Of a stretch of 36,975 nucleotides of DNA, positions 16,833 to 24,974 are shown one piece after another. Position 1 is the first letter of the stretch. The number at the start of each line of letters is the position of its first letter. The position numbers were made by a program, and so were the translations under genes. The notes beneath the pieces were generated by a model that worked only from the letters and a program-made list of their open reading frames with translations, made no database searches and was not told the DNA's origin. This stretch comes from Nocardia veterana NBRC 100344 (GTDB lineage Bacteria > Actinomycetota > Actinomycetes > Mycobacteriales > Mycobacteriaceae): assembly GCF_000308855.1 (NCBI RefSeq), contig NZ_BAGM01000080.1, forward strand, positions 1-36,975, given 5' to 3'.

Positions 16833-17693
16833 ATGGCCACAACGCCGACAGCACCTCGTTCCGATGCCGATCGCGCCCGCCGCGGAAACGACCCGTACGA
16901 CGGGATCGAGGAGTCGTTCCGGGCACTGGCCGCCCTCGACGCCGACGACCGGGAGCGCGAGGCCCTGCGCGAGCAGATCATCACCACCTGCATGCCCTTG
17001 GCCGAACACATCGCGCGGCGCTTCGCCGGGCGCGGCCAGTCCGCCGAGGACCTGCGACAGGTCGCCAACCTCGCCTTGGTCCTGGCGGTCGACCGCTTCG
17101 ACGTGACCCGCGGCGTCTCCTTCACCTCCTTCGCGGTGCCGACGATCATGGGCGAGGTACGCCGTTATTTCCGCGATGCCGCCTGGGCGGTGAAGGTCCC
17201 CCGGCGAATGAAGGAGCTGCGCGGGGACATCTCCCGGCTCACCCCGGTACTGGCGCAGCGTCTCGGCCGCGATCCCAGCGCCCACGAACTCGCCCGAGAG
17301 CTCGATGTCTCGGTGGAGGAGGTCAGCCAGGCGTTCATCGCATCGCACAGTTACCTGTGCGATTCCCTGGACGAGTCGTTCGACGGTGAGGACGACGCAC
17401 CCACCCCGCTGGGGGCCCGGCTGGCCGTGAGCGAGCCCTGCTACGAGCTGATGGAGAACGCCATGACGGTGCGGCCGCTGCTCGAGGCGCTGCCGGAGCG
17501 CGACCGCACGATCCTGGTGCAGCGGTTCTTCGAACGCAAGACCCAGACCGAGATCGCGGCACTGCACGGCGTCTCGCAGATGCAGATCTCGCGCCTGCTG
17601 ACCCGGATCCTCACCTCCCTGCGGGAACAGGCGCTCGCCGATACCGAGCCCGCGGCGAGCACGACCCGCCGGTCCCGCCGACACGCCGCATAG
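16833..17693 (+). CDS. RNA polymerase sigma factor, SigF/SigB/SigG group 3 family
   Basis: About 286 residues from the ATG at 16833; in-frame starts upstream (GTG 16812, and 16737) are less likely because they would place coding sequence over the promoter. Region 2 has EDLRQVANLALVLAVDRFDVTRGVSFTSFAVPTIMGEVRRYFRD, which is the SigF/SigB-type region 2.2-2.4. Region 3 follows (VKVPRRMKELRGDISRL onward). Region 4 has LPERDRTILVQRFFERKTQTEIAALHGVSQMQISRLLTRIL, the -35-binding HTH. Such factors are held by RsbW-type anti-sigma kinases and released under stress. Position beside the stressosome genes and SigF-like promoters argue that it is the output of that circuit. Confidence 0.95.
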   Translation: MATTPTAPRSDADRARRGNDPYDGIEESFRALAALDADDREREALREQIITTCMPLAEHIARRFAGRGQSAEDLRQVANLALVLAVDRFDVTRGVSFTSFAVPTIMGEVRRYFRDAAWAVKVPRRMKELRGDISRLTPVLAQRLGRDPSAHELARELDVSVEEVSQAFIASHSYLCDSLDESFDGEDDAPTPLGARLAVSEPCYELMENAMTVRPLLEALPERDRTILVQRFFERKTQTEIAALHGVSQMQISRLLTRILTSLREQALADTEPAASTTRRSRRHAA

Positions 17694-17729
17694 CGCAGCC
17701 GCAAGAGTCCCCCAGCAAAGGGAGCCCCC

Positions 17730-17876
17730 ATGACCGAGCCGAACCACTCAGACGTGGACGCCGACCAGCCCACCCGCCGCCGTACCGAACCGGAGGACCG
17801 GGACGACGAGCGGATCACCCCGGAGCCGGCCGAGGACCTGGGTACCGAAACCGGTGCCCAGGAACCTCCCGACTGA
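17730..17876 (+). CDS. 48-residue acidic protein downstream of the sigma gene
   Basis: A short frame of 48 residues (starting MTEPNHSDVDADQP, ending GAQEPPD) whose ATG is preceded by AAAGGGAG at a good distance. It is 36 bp after the sigma stop and followed by a strong terminator, so it is the last gene of that transcript. It is highly acidic (many Asp, Glu and Pro), with no hydrophobic core and probably disordered. I recognise no family. A small regulator or binding partner of the sigma system is possible but unproven. Confidence 0.6.
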   Translation: MTEPNHSDVDADQPTRRRTEPEDRDDERITPEPAEDLGTETGAQEPPD

Positions 17877-17896
17877 TTCCGGCCCTAGCGGACACC

Positions 17897-17935
17897 GAGC
17901 GAGCCCGGCCGATACCGATTCGGCCGGGCTCGCTC
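17897..17935. terminator. Bidirectional hairpin terminator
   Basis: Two 16-nt arms, GAGCGAGCCCGGCCGA (17897-17912) and its exact complement (17920-17935), flank a 7-nt loop. It lies between the convergent ends of the acidic protein gene (17876) and the ATP-grasp gene (17963). Confidence 0.85.
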
Positions 17936-17962
17936 AGGCACTGCTGTCCGCGGTTCTCGCTG

Positions 17963-19258
17963 TTATCCGTTGTTCCCGTCGAGACCCGTCTCGTCGAATT
18001 CGAAATGCAGCGCGGCCACACAACGCTCGAATTTCCGGATCATCTCCGCTTCGCTGTCGGCGCCGACGAAGATATCCGCCAATTCGTAGCTGTAGCTGTC
18101 CTGAGCCGGCATATCCGACAGCCGAGTGCCCACACCGGGCACGATGTCGATTGTCACGCCGGGGATTTCACGCTCGATCTCCTCGATCTCGGCCGCGGAC
18201 GGTACCCGGGTCACGACACCGTCCGCGAACCGCCGGTGGTACCACTTGGCCGCGATCTCGTAGTCACCGTTACCGCGCGGGAGCGCGGGATCCCGCCCCA
18301 GGCCCAGTTGCACCATGCAGTGATGGTTCGGGACGCCGTCGACGGCGAGGAACATGTCCGCATGCGATTGCGAATGCCGGGCGTTGATCTCCAGCACCGA
18401 CACCCGCCCGGTCTCCGTATCGCAGAAGAATTCGATACTGAACGTGGAATTGTCCAATCGCATTTCGCGCATCACCCGCCGCGAGATATCCGACATTCGC
18501 TCCACGATGTCGGCCGGCAACTGCGACGGATACTGATGACGCAGGAAGCAGGGGGTGTCGGGATAATTGATCGAATCCAGCGCGCCGGTGACGGTCACCT
18601 CACCCTGGTAAACATATCCCTCGGTCGCCGCCTGCACCCCGGTGAGCGTCTCCTCGGCCAGACACGCCTGCCCGCCGATCGCGCTGATTTCCGGCGGTAG
18701 GTCGACCTGGTCGAGGACGAATTCGAAGGGTTTACCGACCCGCGAGATACCTTCACGAATCTGCCGGACCGCCTCGTCGAATTCCTGGTCGTCGTGGACG
18801 TGGAAGGCCAATTCCGAGGAGAAGGATTTGACCGGCTTGAGCCAGACCGGGTACCGCAACCCGTCCGGCAGTCGCGGCTCGCCGTCGAGGTCGACGATGC
18901 CGAAGCCGGGAACATCGTCGAGCACCGTGCGCTGTACCAGCCGGCTCCAGTACTTGTGCTCGCACCGCACCACCCCGTCGAGGTTCGGGCCGGGCAGCCC
19001 GAACTTCCGGCACAGCATGGGCACCAGCGCCGTCACCGGGAAATCCCAGTACCCCACGATCGCGCCGATTCGGCCGTCGAAATCGGCCAATTCCTTTTCC
19101 GCCTTGTGCAGCAGATCCTCGATCGGGATCTCACCTTCCTGCGTCTCGTCGATACCGAGCAGCGGATGAAAGCGGAACCGGTCGGCACCGGGAATCTTTT
19201 CCAGCGTACGCACATTCCCTTCGTCCAGACCGAGCACGAAAATGTCGATTGCGTTCAA
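17963..19258 (-). CDS. ATP-grasp domain ligase of unknown substrate
   Basis: About 431 residues from a TTG at 19256-19258, chosen because AGAGG precedes it and the fold starts at once with the strand NAIDIFVLGLDEGN; no better start is visible. It shows ATP-grasp landmarks: the nucleotide-binding Lys in VWLKPVKSFSS (about 141), the hinge-like ACLAEETLTG (about 198-207), and the metal/phosphate ligands SIEFFCD (Glu276) and LEINARHSQSHADMF (Glu290, Asn292). Such enzymes join a carboxylate to an amine or thiol with ATP through an acylphosphate. It is most like the carbamoyl-phosphate-synthase/biotin-carboxylase-like ligases; the substrates are unknown. It is the last gene of the CocE operon. Confidence 0.85.
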   Translation of the reverse strand: MNAIDIFVLGLDEGNVRTLEKIPGADRFRFHPLLGIDETQEGEIPIEDLLHKAEKELADFDGRIGAIVGYWDFPVTALVPMLCRKFGLPGPNLDGVVRCEHKYWSRLVQRTVLDDVPGFGIVDLDGEPRLPDGLRYPVWLKPVKSFSSELAFHVHDDQEFDEAVRQIREGISRVGKPFEFVLDQVDLPPEISAIGGQACLAEETLTGVQAATEGYVYQGEVTVTGALDSINYPDTPCFLRHQYPSQLPADIVERMSDISRRVMREMRLDNSTFSIEFFCDTETGRVSVLEINARHSQSHADMFLAVDGVPNHHCMVQLGLGRDPALPRGNGDYEIAAKWYHRRFADGVVTRVPSAAEIEEIEREIPGVTIDIVPGVGTRLSDMPAQDSYSYELADIFVGADSEAEMIRKFERCVAALHFEFDETGLDGNNG

Positions 19259-19317
19259 CGGGGTACCTCTTTTCGAATTTCGCAGTGGTGGCTGCGTGCT
19301 ACCCCCGCAACCGCGGC

Positions 19318-20268
19318 TTACACTCGGGCCGGACGTTGCACGATGTGAACCAATTCTCGAAGGGCGTGCCGAGCCTCGGGAATATCGGCGATATGCCAGG
19401 CATGAATCATGCCCGGGTATTCGTAGTAGTCGAGTTCGGTTCCCTCGTCGGCGCACCGGGACCGGAACCGGCGCGCGTCCGCCAGCAGAATGTCGCGGGT
19501 GCCGACGAACAGACTGAGCCGGCCGGGCGTCGCCGTGGGGGCGTTCAGCGGACTAATACGCGGATCGCGCGGATCCAGGCGTCCCGCGTAGAGCCGTCCG
19601 GCCTCGACCAGCCCCGCGATACCGAGATAGGGATCGCACGGGTCGAGTTCGGCCGACATCGGATCGGACATGGTGACGTCGAGCCACGGGGAGATCAACA
19701 CCACCTCCTTGGGCGCCGCGGTCTCCGGCGCGCGGGCGGTGCGGGCCAGCACCAGCGCCAGCGCCGCACCGGCCGAATCCCCCATGAACACAGTGTCTTC
19801 CGAGGCGGTGCCGGCGAAGGTCGCGGCATGCGCCGCGCGCACCATCGCGACGGTGTCCTCGGCGTGGCAGCCCGGGGCCAGCGGGTACAGCGGCACGGTG
19901 ACCGTACATCCGGTGCGGTCGATCAGCCGGGAGAGGAAGGTCCAGTGATCGTGCTGGATCTGATGGACGTAAGCCCCACCGTGCAGATACAGCACGTGCC
20001 GGCGGCTGCCGCCGTACTGCGGGCGCAGGGTGTACACCGGTCTGCCGCGAATGACGCGGCGCGTCACCCAGTGATGCAGATGCACCTCCGCGGGCGGGCT
20101 GTCGCGTTCGGGCCGTTGACTTTTCGGAATGCTCTCGTGCAGCGCGTCGACATCGGCGAAGGTCTTCTTGGCCCGGGTCACCCGCAGCGCGGCGATCATC
20201 ATCCGGCTACGCAGACTCGGTTTGCCGAGGTTCACCGGCAACACCGGCGGTCGGTCATACATGGTCAC
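19318..20268 (-). CDS. Alpha/beta hydrolase fold-3 family esterase
   Basis: A 316-residue hormone-sensitive-lipase-like hydrolase. YLHGGAYVHQ gives the oxyanion hole, FMGDSAGAALAL the nucleophile elbow, SLFVGTRDILLADA the acid, and YPGMIHAWHI the catalytic His. It is the second hydrolase of this subfamily in the window (compare 3632) but is clearly divergent from it. Its start lies inside the end of the CocE gene (14-bp overlap), so translation is coupled. An alternative ATG two codons on is possible. The pairing with an ATP-grasp enzyme suggests processing of an ester or amide made or broken in one pathway. Confidence 0.9.
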   Translation of the reverse strand: MTMYDRPPVLPVNLGKPSLRSRMMIAALRVTRAKKTFADVDALHESIPKSQRPERDSPPAEVHLHHWVTRRVIRGRPVYTLRPQYGGSRRHVLYLHGGAYVHQIQHDHWTFLSRLIDRTGCTVTVPLYPLAPGCHAEDTVAMVRAAHAATFAGTASEDTVFMGDSAGAALALVLARTARAPETAAPKEVVLISPWLDVTMSDPMSAELDPCDPYLGIAGLVEAGRLYAGRLDPRDPRISPLNAPTATPGRLSLFVGTRDILLADARRFRSRCADEGTELDYYEYPGMIHAWHIADIPEARHALRELVHIVQRPARV

Positions 20269-22279
20269 GGGGAATCGTCCTGGTCCAGTTGCGCGAGAAG
20301 ATTCGCTGCTCCCCTTCGAAACCGTCCAGCTCGGCGTGCACGACGAAATCCGAAGGGGTGCAAGTAACGTGGGTGCGGGTCTCGGTCCGGGTGCGCCAGT
20401 CGCCGCGCGCGAAGCTCATCGACCACGCCGTTTCGGCGGTGGCCGAGCAGAAGTCGTCGGCCTGCCAGCTGTAGCGTTCCCGGACCTGGCGGTCGACGTC
20501 CAGATCGTGCTCGTCGAAGTGGACGAGGCCGGCATCCTTGACGATGTCCAGCGCGGACCGGTACTCGATCAGATCGCGCCACACCGTCCATTTCTGTTCG
20601 CCGGGGCGGACCTGGGTGGTGGCCATCGGCTCCGCGCCCTCGGGCGGGCCGAACGGTTGTGCCACGATGTCGTCGGCCTCGGCGATCGGCCGGATCGGCA
20701 GCCGTAGACCGCTGCCCTCGGTGTACACGGTGACCAGCGCCGGTTCGGGCGGTGGCCAGGCCAGCGGCCAATACGAGCTCGACAGCGACAGCCGGATCCG
20801 ATGCCCCGCCGGGAAGGCCTGCGCCACCGCGTTGAGCTGCAGCGTGACCCGGTAGCGGCGACCGGGTTCGAGCGGGCGTGGATCGTCGTGCCCGTCGCGA
20901 TGAGTGAGATTGAGCAGACCGTAGGTGACGCGGGTGGCGCGCCCGTCCGGTGCGACGTCGGAGAGCCGGGCCGCGATCATCGCCACGGGTTTGTCGGCCG
21001 AGACCTCCAGCGTCAGCTCCGGCGCGCCCAGGATCTCGCAGCGTTCGGTCAGCTCGTCGGTGTCGAACACCAGCGAGCCGCCGTCCTCTTCGCGCTGGTC
21101 GTAGGGCAGATCGGGCGGGGCGCTGTAGGAGGCCCACTTACCGGCGAACTGGCCGACCGACAGCGGCGATTCGACCGACAGCTGCGCCGGCGCCGGGTTC
21201 TCCCCCGGCCGCGCGATCCGATGCCGGCCCAGCGGATGCGACACCGTCCGGACATGCGGTGACGGCCAGCTCGGTTCACCGACCCAGCGACCGGGCCGTT
21301 CCTCGTAGGACGTCGACGGCGGCACACTCTCCTGCATCCACGTGTAGAGCATCGGGCCGTCCATCACCCCGTTGTCGGCGTCGGCGAGCCAATGGTCCCA
21401 CCAGCGCACGACCTCCTGGAGATACCCGATCGCCGGGCCCGGCTCCCCCAGATGCGGATACTTGTGCGACCACGGGCCGATCAGGCCCTTGCGCGGGACG
21501 TCCAGATTGGCCAGCACGCGTGCGACGGCATTGGAGTAGCCGTCGGCCCAGCCGCTCGAGGCCAGCACCGGGACCTGGACGTCGGAATAGTTCTCACAGA
21601 CCGAGGCGCGCCGCCAGTACTCGTCGCGACGCTGATGCTCGAGCCAGTTCGCCGCCCACAGGCTGCAGTTCTGCAACCGGTCCAGCCACATGTCGCGCCA
21701 GCGCTCGCCGACCAGGGCCGGGTCGGGCGGCAGCGTGCTGTAGGCGAACATGGTGGCCGATTCGGCGATATTGTCCGACAGCAGCGCACCCCCCATGTAG
21801 TGCATGTCGTCGGAGTAGCGGTCCTCGGTGAACGAGGAGATGACGATGGCCTGCAGACCCGGCGGTTTGCGGGCGGCGACCTGCAACGCGGTGAAGCCGC
21901 CCCAGGAGATGCCCATCATGCCGAGGCGGCCGTTGCACCAGGGCTGCTCGGCCATCCAAGCCAGCACGTCCTCGGCGTCCTCGTGCTCCTGGTCGAGATA
22001 TTCGTCGACCAGCACGCCCTCGGACTCACCCGTGCCACGCAGGTCCACCCGCACGCAGGCATACCCGTGACCGGCCAGATAGGGGTGGTGGATCGAGTCG
22101 CGGACCGCACTCAGATCACGTTTGCGGTAAGGAATGTATTCCAGGATTCCGGGTACCGGCCGGTCGTCGGCCGCGATCGGCCGCCAGATCTTGGCCGCGA
22201 GCCGCACGCCGTCCGACATCGGAATCCACACGTGTTCGTCCACGGTGATCTGCTGCGGCAGCGACGTCACCGTCCGCAT
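20255..22279 (-). CDS. CocE/NonD family hydrolase (X-Pro dipeptidyl-peptidase-like)
   Basis: About 674 residues from the ATG at 22279, preceded by GGAGGAGGG; the longer frame to 22414 would cover the promoter region. The N-terminal catalytic domain begins DEHVWIPMSDGVRLAAKIWRP. It carries the serine elbow GISWGG with Ser125, VDLRGTGESEG, and a likely catalytic His in GPWSHKYPHLG. The C-terminal half is the jelly-roll X-Pro_dipeptidase_C domain (GAPELTLEVSADKPVAMIAARLSDVAPDGRATRVTYG, FPAGHRIRLSLSSSYWP). Family members include cocaine esterase, acylases and glutaryl-7-ACA acylases. There is no signal peptide, so it is probably intracellular. It is the first gene of a three-gene operon. Confidence 0.92.
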   Translation of the reverse strand: MRTVTSLPQQITVDEHVWIPMSDGVRLAAKIWRPIAADDRPVPGILEYIPYRKRDLSAVRDSIHHPYLAGHGYACVRVDLRGTGESEGVLVDEYLDQEHEDAEDVLAWMAEQPWCNGRLGMMGISWGGFTALQVAARKPPGLQAIVISSFTEDRYSDDMHYMGGALLSDNIAESATMFAYSTLPPDPALVGERWRDMWLDRLQNCSLWAANWLEHQRRDEYWRRASVCENYSDVQVPVLASSGWADGYSNAVARVLANLDVPRKGLIGPWSHKYPHLGEPGPAIGYLQEVVRWWDHWLADADNGVMDGPMLYTWMQESVPPSTSYEERPGRWVGEPSWPSPHVRTVSHPLGRHRIARPGENPAPAQLSVESPLSVGQFAGKWASYSAPPDLPYDQREEDGGSLVFDTDELTERCEILGAPELTLEVSADKPVAMIAARLSDVAPDGRATRVTYGLLNLTHRDGHDDPRPLEPGRRYRVTLQLNAVAQAFPAGHRIRLSLSSSYWPLAWPPPEPALVTVYTEGSGLRLPIRPIAEADDIVAQPFGPPEGAEPMATTQVRPGEQKWTVWRDLIEYRSALDIVKDAGLVHFDEHDLDVDRQVRERYSWQADDFCSATAETAWSMSFARGDWRTRTETRTHVTCTPSDFVVHAELDGFEGEQRIFSRNWTRTIPRDHV

Positions 22280-22343
22280 CGGCACCCTCCTCCGCCCGGC
22301 CGCTCGGGCCGCGGCTGATCGATCGGTTGCATACTCGCGGCGA

Positions 22344-22368
22344 CTACCCGCTGCCGAGCCGATTACAC
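22344..22368 (-). promoter_or_regulatory. SigF-like promoter of the CocE operon
   Basis: On the minus strand: GTGT (22365-22368), 15 bp, GGGTAG (22344-22349). It has the same spacing as the promoters in the stressosome island, with one mismatch in each element. It lies 65 bp upstream of the CocE ATG. The call rests on resemblance only. Confidence 0.4.
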
Positions 22369-22468
22369 ACCGGCACGGATACCTGGTCCGACCATCGAAC
22401 TCGTTGCGGCGCAAAGCAATTGCCCCGCGACCCGGCCCCGGTCACGGCTACCGGGTAGATTGGCAGCC

Positions 22469-22849
22469 GTGACCAACACTTCCGGAGACGCGTATCCCCT
22501 CGCCGACGCGATGACCACCTCGGTCACCGTGCACGACGATGCGACCGTGCTCACGGTGGCCGGCGAGGTCGACCTGGCGACCGCCCCCGCACTCGAGAAT
22601 GCCATCGAGGCGACCCTCGGCGGCAAACCCGCGGCGCTGATCATCGACCTGCTGCAGGTGAGCTTTCTGGCCTCCGCCGGGATGGCCGCCCTGGTAGCCG
22701 CCCATCAGCGGGCCGGCTCCGCGACCCGCATCGTCCTGGTCGCCGAGGGGCCCGCCACCAGCAGACAGCTCAAACTCACCAATCTCGATCAGGTCTTCGC
22801 CCTGCATCCGACGCTCGACGCCGCCCTGGCGGCGCTGCATCAGGGCTGA
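22469..22849 (+). CDS. STAS-domain anti-anti-sigma factor (RsbV-like)
   Basis: About 126 residues from the GTG at 22469; a TTG at 22460 is in frame. It is a single STAS domain: DATVLTVAGEVDLATAPALENAIEAT, then IIDLLQVSFLASAGMAALVAAHQRAG. The S-A-G-M context contains the serine that is phosphorylated by RsbW-type kinases in this family. Unphosphorylated, such proteins bind the anti-sigma kinase and free the sigma factor. It is divergent from the CocE operon and about 5 kb from the sigma gene. The stressosome island has no other free-standing RsbV, so this protein is a candidate partner. Confidence 0.9.
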   Translation: MTNTSGDAYPLADAMTTSVTVHDDATVLTVAGEVDLATAPALENAIEATLGGKPAALIIDLLQVSFLASAGMAALVAAHQRAGSATRIVLVAEGPATSRQLKLTNLDQVFALHPTLDAALAALHQG

Positions 22850-22872
22850 CCCGCACATCCGCACGGAATTCT

Positions 22873-22909
22873 CGTTGCCGGCGGTCCGAGAGCCGGACCG
22901 CCGGCAACG
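22873..22909. terminator. Bidirectional hairpin terminator
   Basis: Arms of 16 nt (22873-22888, CGTTGCCGGCGGTCCG) and the exact complement (22894-22909) flank a 5-nt loop. It lies between the convergent ends of the STAS gene (22849) and the F420 oxidoreductase gene (22916). Confidence 0.88.
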
Positions 22910-22915
22910 ACCGTT

Positions 22916-23953
22916 TCAGACCAGTTCGCGCAGCTGTTCGATCAGTTTCACCCGTTCCGGCGCCGTGGCGGCCAGCGGAACGACGTTGAGCACCGTCACA
23001 CCGGCCTCACGGAACGCGGCCACCCGTTCCTTTACGAATCCCGCCGAGCCGATCAGCGAGATGTCACGCACCAGATCGTCGGGCACCACCTTGGCCGCCT
23101 CGTCCTTCTTGCCGGCCAGATACAGCTCCTGGATGCGGTCGGCCTCGGCGCCGTAGCCGTATTTGGTGGCCAGGGTGTGGTAGAAGTTCTTGCCCTTGGC
23201 GCCCATCCCGCCGATGTACAGCGCGAGATGCGGCTTCACGAATTCGCGCAGCGGTTCCACGTGGTCGCCGATGGCCAGCGCCGGGCCGGCGTAGACGTCG
23301 AGTTCACCCAGCTCCGGGGCGCGCTCGGCCCGACCGGCGGCCAGTGCGTCCCCCCACACCTCGCGGGCCTTCTCCGGCAGGAAGAAGATGGGCTGCCAGC
23401 CCTCGGCGAGTTCGGCCGCGAGCTGGACGTTCTTGGGCCCGAGCGCGGCCAGCAGCACGGGGATCCGGTCCCGGACCGGGTGGTTGATCAGCTTCAGCGG
23501 TTTGCCCAGGCCGGTGCCGCGCTCGGCGGGCAGCGGCACGGTGTAGTACTTGCCCTGGTATTCCAGCCGTTCACGCCGCCACACCTTGCGGCAGATCTCG
23601 ACCACTTCCCGGGTGCGCCCGATCGGGGCGTCGTAGGGCACGCCGTGGAAACCCTCGATCACCTGCGGCCCGGAGGCGCCCAGGCCGAGGATGTAGCGGC
23701 CGTCGGAGACGTAGTCCAGTCCGGCCGCCGTCATCGCGGTCAGCGTCGGCGTGCGGGTGTAGAGCTGCAGAATGCCCGAGGCCAGCTGTACCCGTTCCGT
23801 TTTTGCGGCGAGATAACCCAGGCCGCTGACGGCGTCGTAGGAGTAGGCCTCCGGGACGAAGACGATGTCGAGCCCGGCTCGTTCCAGATCGGCGACCTCG
23901 GCCGCGACTTCCTTGAAGCCCCCCGCATAGTTGATGCCCAACCCGATCCGCAT
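22916..23953 (-). CDS. LLM-class F420-dependent oxidoreductase (Rv3520c-like)
   Basis: A 345-residue luciferase-like monooxygenase-fold oxidoreductase. The ATG at 23953 is preceded by GGAG at 9 nt; a TTG three codons earlier is less likely. It begins RIGLGINYAGGFKEVAAEVADLERAGLDIVFVPEAYSYD. The middle holds LASGILQLYTRTPTLTAMTAAGLDYVSDGRYILGLGASGPQVIEGFHG, typical of the TIGR03559/Rv3520c group that uses cofactor F420. F420 use is characteristic of actinobacteria. The substrate is unknown; the mycobacterial relative sits in the cholesterol catabolic region. A weak SigF-like promoter is noted at 23995-24018. Confidence 0.92.
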   Translation of the reverse strand: MRIGLGINYAGGFKEVAAEVADLERAGLDIVFVPEAYSYDAVSGLGYLAAKTERVQLASGILQLYTRTPTLTAMTAAGLDYVSDGRYILGLGASGPQVIEGFHGVPYDAPIGRTREVVEICRKVWRRERLEYQGKYYTVPLPAERGTGLGKPLKLINHPVRDRIPVLLAALGPKNVQLAAELAEGWQPIFFLPEKAREVWGDALAAGRAERAPELGELDVYAGPALAIGDHVEPLREFVKPHLALYIGGMGAKGKNFYHTLATKYGYGAEADRIQELYLAGKKDEAAKVVPDDLVRDISLIGSAGFVKERVAAFREAGVTVLNVVPLAATAPERVKLIEQLRELV

Positions 23954-23994
23954 CTTATGCAACTCCGTTCATATGCACCCAGTTGCAGTGACAG

Positions 23995-24018
23995 TAACCC
24001 ACTGCGCCACGCGTAAAC
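23995..24018 (-). promoter_or_regulatory. Weak SigF-like promoter upstream of the F420 oxidoreductase
   Basis: On the minus strand: GTTT (24015-24018), 14 bp, GGGTTA (23995-24000). The -35 is perfect, but the spacing is 1 bp short and the -10 has two differences from GGGTAT. It lies about 40 bp upstream of the ATG at 23953. Confidence 0.25.
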
Positions 24019-24177
24019 AAGCACGACCACCGCCGGGGGCGGCCCGGGTTCCATCCTGCACACCGCCCGCACGCCCGCGTCGACAGGGCGGCACCGGCCG
24101 ACTCGGTCGCGTGGCCGCCGGCCCGGTACGGTGGTCGGCGTATCGCACCGATCCTTCGAAACGGGAGGCCCCGCAGC

Positions 24178-24834
24178 ATGTCTCAGGACACCGCATCGTC
24201 GCCGGACACCACGACGTTCGGAAGTTCGACGATCGGCCGCTACCTGGACGATCTCGCCGCCAAGATCCCGGCCCCCGGCGGTGGCGCGGTCGCGGCACTG
24301 CACGCCGCCCAGGGCGCGGCCCTGGTCGCCATGGTCGCCCGCTACACCACCCGGGCCAAGGACGCCGACAATCGCCCGGCCATCGATCGGATCATCGCCG
24401 CCGCCGACGCCGCCCGCGAGCGCGCGCTGGCCCTCGCCGACGCCGATGCCGCGGCCTTCACGGCGGTGGGCGACGCCTACAAGCTCCCCAAGGACACCGA
24501 CGAACAGATCGCCGCCCGCAAGGAGGCCATCACCGCGGCACTGCTGCAGGCCGCGCGCGTTCCGGCGACGGTAGTCGCCGAGGCCGACGAGGTGCTGTCA
24601 CTGGCGGCCGATCTGCTGCCGATCGGCAATCCGAATGTGGTCACCGACATCGGCGCCGCCGCCGACGCCGCCCGGGCCGCCGCAGCGAGCTCACAACTCA
24701 ATATCGCCATCAACGTCGCCTCGCTCGGCGACCACGAGGCCGAGGAGTTCGCGCCGGCGCTGCGCCGCGTGGAGGAGATCTTCGCGCGCGCCGACGCCCT
24801 GCACACCGACGTCCTCGCCGCCGTCGTGGGCTGA
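24178..24834 (+). CDS. Cyclodeaminase/cyclohydrolase family protein (FchA-like)
   Basis: A 218-residue all-helical protein of the formiminotetrahydrofolate cyclodeaminase family (PF04961). GGGAGG lies ahead of the ATG. The diagnostic N-terminal block is IGRYLDDLAAKIPAPGGGAVAALHAAQGAALVAMVARYT, followed by repeated Ala-rich helices and the conserved GNPNVVTDIGAAADAARAAAASSQLNIAINVASL. Family members act as cyclodeaminases (EC 4.3.1.4) or, as FchA, as methenyl-tetrahydrofolate cyclohydrolases. No formiminotransferase domain is attached. A FolD paralogue lacking its cyclohydrolase lysine lies 0.9 kb away, which makes the cyclohydrolase role worth testing. Confidence 0.9.
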   Translation: MSQDTASSPDTTTFGSSTIGRYLDDLAAKIPAPGGGAVAALHAAQGAALVAMVARYTTRAKDADNRPAIDRIIAAADAARERALALADADAAAFTAVGDAYKLPKDTDEQIAARKEAITAALLQAARVPATVVAEADEVLSLAADLLPIGNPNVVTDIGAAADAARAAAASSQLNIAINVASLGDHEAEEFAPALRRVEEIFARADALHTDVLAAVVG

Positions 24835-24974
24835 TCGGCACTACCACACACCCCCGCAACCCTTGGTTTGCCACGCCGTAACTGTCATTACGAAGCGAGA
24901 ACTATTCCGGGGTTCATGATCATCCGGACATAGAATCGAGGGTCCGAACGCAAACCACCTGAGGGGGTGGAGCC

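Noticed and set aside
16582..16926. A longer N-terminus for the holin-X protein
   Set aside because: It would run antisense into the sigma gene and across both predicted promoters; the ATG at 16581 has a strong ribosome binding site.
22453..22457. GGGTA just upstream of the STAS gene as a SigF-like -10
   Set aside because: No GTTT-like element is present at 14-17 bp upstream, and it lies too close to the start codon.
24931..24936. TAGAAT as a -10 element for the L,D-transpeptidase gene
   Set aside because: No -35-like hexamer at 16-18 bp upstream; kept out for lack of support.
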